From: Neorhizobium sp. UBA3556
Lineage (GTDB): Bacteria; Pseudomonadota; Alphaproteobacteria; Rhizobiales; Rhizobiaceae
DNA: 64,000 bases
Reading direction: 5' to 3'
Assembly (NCBI GenBank): GCA_002376235.1
Contig: DFNX01000006.1
Coordinates: forward strand, 420,836-484,835
A program made the translations under genes and the position numbers. Below the pieces are notes generated by a model. That model was not told where the DNA came from and searched no databases. It saw nothing but the letters and a program-made list of their open reading frames with translations. Shown in pieces: positions 61,554 to 64,000 of the stretch (position 1 is the stretch's first letter; each line of letters begins with the position of its first letter).

Positions 61554-61603
61554 GCGAAGCTTCGGCTTCGCAAGGCGTGGGCATCTGGTGGGTGCCCACG
61601 CCT
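61554..61603 (+). terminator. Two tandem hairpins after the thiolase gene
   Basis: GCGAAGC/GCTTCGC (61554-61571) with tetraloop TTCG is followed by AGGCGTGGGCA/TGCCCACGCCT (61573-61603). No T-tract follows, so termination is probably partial. Confidence 0.6.
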
Positions 61604-61757
61604 CGACAATTTCCCAGGAGCGCGACTGCAAACGAAGGCCGGTCGCGTAAACCGAAACAATATTCAAATCGATATCAACAGCACAGGCGCGAGCGGCGAC
61701 GGCCGTTGCGACGAGGAACCGTACCTATAAGGCACGCCCCGCCAGAGGATTACATGA

Positions 61758-62960
61758 ATGGCCAAAGATCAGTCACACGTTCTCATCATCAATTGCGGCA
61801 GCTCGTCGCTGAAGTTCAGCCTGTTTGCCGGTGAAGGCCGCACCGCAGTCGTTTCAGGCCTCGCCGAAAATCTCGGACAGCCCGAAAGCCGCCTGATCCT
61901 CAAGGAAAACGATGCGAAAGTGACGATCGCCCTTGATGGCGGCAGCCATGACGCAGCGCTGCGCCGACTGATGGACAGCCTGAAGGAGCGTGATCTGTTG
62001 GACGCGATCGGAGCTGTCGGACACCGGATCGTGCATGGCGGCGAGCGCTTCATTAAGGCAATCCGCCTCGACGCTGCAGTTCTCGACGAGATCGATGCTC
62101 TCTCCTATCTGGCTCCGCTGCATAATCCGGCCAACGTGCTTGGTGTGCGTGTCGCCATGGAAGTGCTTGGATGGGTACCGCATGTGGCGGTGTTCGACAC
62201 GTCATTCCACATGACCATTCCGCAAGCCGCGCATGCCTATGCCATTCCGCAGACCTATCGGGATGCAGGTGTTCGCCGTTACGGCTTTCACGGCACCAGC
62301 CACGGCTTTGTCGCGAAGGAAGCGGTCGAACTGCTGGGCCTTAACCCCAAGGATCATGGCCTTGTGATTGCCCATCTCGGCAACGGTTCCTCGGCAACCG
62401 CAGTCCTGAACGGCGAAAGCGTCGATACGTCGATGGGCCTCACCCCGCTGGAAGGCCTCGTCATGGGCACCCGCTCCGGCGATATCGATCCGGGCGCGAT
62501 ATTCCACATTGCCCGGCAGGATAAGCTCTCCATCGACGAACTCGACACGCTGCTCAACCGTAAGAGCGGCCTGCTTGGCCTGTCCGGTCTCTCCAACGAT
62601 TGTCGGACGCTCGAAAGTGCAGCGGCTGAAGGTCATGAGGGTGCGGTCCTGGCACTCGACGCGATGGTTCACCGGCTTGCCCGTTATATCGGTGGTCTTG
62701 CCACGTCCCTGCCCCGTCTTGACGCAATCGTGTTTACCGGTGGCATCGGCGAAAACTCGGCCTCCGTGCGTCGTAAGACGATCGCCCGGCTCAGGGTGCT
62801 CGGCATCTCGCTGGACGAAGAAACCAATGGCCAGATGTTCGGTGGGCGTTGCGGTCTGATCAGCGCCTCCGGCAGCCGGACTGCTGCGGCCGTCATCGCC
62901 ACCAACGAGGAATGGGCCATAGCCAATGAGGCACGGCCCTATATAGGTAAGGCAAGCTAA
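61758..62960 (+). CDS. ackA: Acetate kinase
   Basis: The 400-residue enzyme makes ATP and acetate from acetyl-phosphate and ADP. Landmarks are INCGSSSLKFSLF (9-21), GHRIVHGGERF, FDTSFHMTIP, RYGFHGTSHGFV, GNGSSATAV and FTGGIGENSASVR. ATG 61758 is used; an out-of-frame ATG lies at 61754. It is followed by pta. With the upstream thiolase it completes a path from acetoacetyl-CoA to acetate plus ATP. Confidence 0.95.
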   Translation: MAKDQSHVLIINCGSSSLKFSLFAGEGRTAVVSGLAENLGQPESRLILKENDAKVTIALDGGSHDAALRRLMDSLKERDLLDAIGAVGHRIVHGGERFIKAIRLDAAVLDEIDALSYLAPLHNPANVLGVRVAMEVLGWVPHVAVFDTSFHMTIPQAAHAYAIPQTYRDAGVRRYGFHGTSHGFVAKEAVELLGLNPKDHGLVIAHLGNGSSATAVLNGESVDTSMGLTPLEGLVMGTRSGDIDPGAIFHIARQDKLSIDELDTLLNRKSGLLGLSGLSNDCRTLESAAAEGHEGAVLALDAMVHRLARYIGGLATSLPRLDAIVFTGGIGENSASVRRKTIARLRVLGISLDEETNGQMFGGRCGLISASGSRTAAAVIATNEEWAIANEARPYIGKAS

Positions 62961-63081
62961 GGCGGAATATCCGATCAAATTACGAGGTGCCGGGTTTCCA
63001 TGATGGATTGCCGGGCGCCTCACAATTCTATTTTCCCGGCATGGCCGGAACGGTCATGACAATTCGAAAGGCGATAGTTTC

Positions 63082-64000
63082 ATGTCGGCACATCTCATTT
63101 TCCTCGCACCGCTGGCGCAAGACGTTGACCTGAGCGCCGTGGCGCTCGGTTTCGTCCGAGCCTTGCAGCGCGATGGTCTCAAGGTCGGTTTCGTCAAGCC
63201 GATCGCCCAGCCGACAGCCGGTGAATATCCCGGCTCGCCATTGAAGACGACCGAAGTCTCAACCTATTTTGCCCGCAGCCTGTGCCTGACGGAGGCCCCC
63301 GAGCCGATCGCTTTCACCCATGCGGAAGATCTTTTGCGCAAGGGCGAACTCGATCTGTTGCTGGAAGAAGTCGCAACAATGACTGAAGCCCTGCGCGCCG
63401 ATCATGATGTCGTTGTCGTCGAAGGTCTGATCCCGTTCACCGATCTGCAGATCGTCCCCCGGCTCAATGTCGAGATCGCGCGCAGCCTCGATGCCGAAGT
63501 GGTGCCGGTCGTCAGCGGTGTCGACGATGACAAGCGGCTGACCGATACGGTTGCGCTCGCCGAGCGCCAATATATGCGTGACGCCAATGGCCATTTCGCC
63601 GGCCTGCTCGTCAACAAGCTGCCTGAGACAAGCCGGCGTGAGGCTTTGACAGCTGCCTTCGCCAAGGCCGGAATGGAGAGCAGCGCAATCCTCGGCGCGA
63701 TCCCCTACGAGCCGAACCTCAACACGCCGCGCCTGTCGGATCTGGTCTCGTCTCTGGATCTGAGCGTCGTGCAGGGCTCGAAACTCGATGCCATCAGAGT
63801 GCGCGAGATCGTCGTCGGCGCCCGTTCGGTCGAGAAGATGATCGACCGCCTGCGCCCCGAAACTCTCGTCGTCATGCCCGGCGATCGCAGCGATATCGCG
63901 CTTGCCTCGGCGCTTGCCCATAGCCGCGGCGTGCCGCTCGCCGGCCTGTTGCTCACCTGCGGTGCACCGCTCGCAACTCCGGTCGCAGACCTGATGGCCT
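63082..64000 (+). CDS. pta: Phosphate acetyltransferase, N-terminal part (cut by window end)
   Basis: The 306 visible codons begin MSAHLIFLAPLAQDVDLSAVALGFVRALQRDGLKVGFVKPI and include VVVEGLIPFTD and the DRTGG-like region after RVREIVVGARSVEKMIDRL. This is the long Pta form with a BioD-like P-loop-derived N-terminus and DRTGG domain; the catalytic PTA_PTB domain lies beyond the edge. Pta converts acetyl-CoA to acetyl-phosphate for AckA. The order ackA-pta is co-directional with the carboxylate operon. Confidence 0.92.
   Translation, partial: MSAHLIFLAPLAQDVDLSAVALGFVRALQRDGLKVGFVKPIAQPTAGEYPGSPLKTTEVSTYFARSLCLTEAPEPIAFTHAEDLLRKGELDLLLEEVATMTEALRADHDVVVVEGLIPFTDLQIVPRLNVEIARSLDAEVVPVVSGVDDDKRLTDTVALAERQYMRDANGHFAGLLVNKLPETSRREALTAAFAKAGMESSAILGAIPYEPNLNTPRLSDLVSSLDLSVVQGSKLDAIRVREIVVGARSVEKMIDRLRPETLVVMPGDRSDIALASALAHSRGVPLAGLLLTCGAPLATPVADLMA

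Noticed and set aside
60249..61667. 472-codon minus-strand frame opposite the thiolase
   Set aside because: The thiolase on the plus strand has every catalytic motif; the antisense frame has none.
1..64000. CRISPR array, rRNA operon, prophage, toxin-antitoxin pair or anti-phage system
   Set aside because: No regularly spaced repeats, rRNA sequence, phage structural genes or recognisable defence genes were seen on either strand.

Overview
The window looks like part of a large replicon (chromosome II, chromid or megaplasmid) of a Rhizobiaceae-type alphaproteobacterium. The signs are GC-rich coding sequence, FecCD and PBT-type ABC operons, a DUF1612/HTH protein of the kind found on rhizobial plasmids, TGA-N9-TCA iron boxes like those bound by RirA, and IS6 and ISNCY remnants. 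No replication, partition or conjugation genes are visible. No taxon was assigned by search.

Region 1 (1-7.6 kb) is a selenocysteine locus: the end of fdhE, selA, a Sel1-repeat gene, selB, the tRNA-Sec gene selC and a small unknown gene, with selD facing them 2 kb away. This is the machinery that decodes UGA, presumably for a Sec formate dehydrogenase upstream of base 1. The selB reading frame runs straight through selC.

Region 2 (7.9-34.5 kb) is mostly uptake. It holds a TonB siderophore receptor with an AraC regulator; an FbpABC/AfuABC-type ABC importer followed by two phosphatases and a LacI regulator; a decayed receptor zone with a heme-receptor fragment and a TonB-receptor/MFS chimera; a TetR regulator; a membrane diguanylate cyclase; and a FepBCDG-like catecholate uptake set with AraC, TonB receptor and esterase.

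Region 3 (34.7-55.4 kb) starts with a PAS-LuxR regulator and a 3-oxoacid CoA-transferase pair. Two defective IS6 copies then bracket about 17 kb devoted to betaine and imino-acid catabolism. That segment carries a ProVWX-type betaine importer, a StcD/DgcA-like demethylase with its own EtfBA, two proline-racemase-superfamily enzymes of the Ser/Cys type, three imine reductases from unrelated folds, a tautomerase, and a polar amino-acid ABC importer whose binding protein has lost its start. TetR and GntR regulators control it. The likely job is conversion of N-methylated and hydroxylated prolines to proline.

Region 4 (55.8-64 kb) is one co-directional run: CitMHS transporter, AtuA-like (DUF1446) protein, DUF4387 protein, AtoDA-like CoA-transferase, thiolase, acetate kinase and the start of phosphate acetyltransferase. 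It looks like a complete route from an imported carboxylate through a CoA thioester to acetyl-phosphate, acetate and ATP. The substrate is unknown, and this is the best candidate here for an undescribed pathway.
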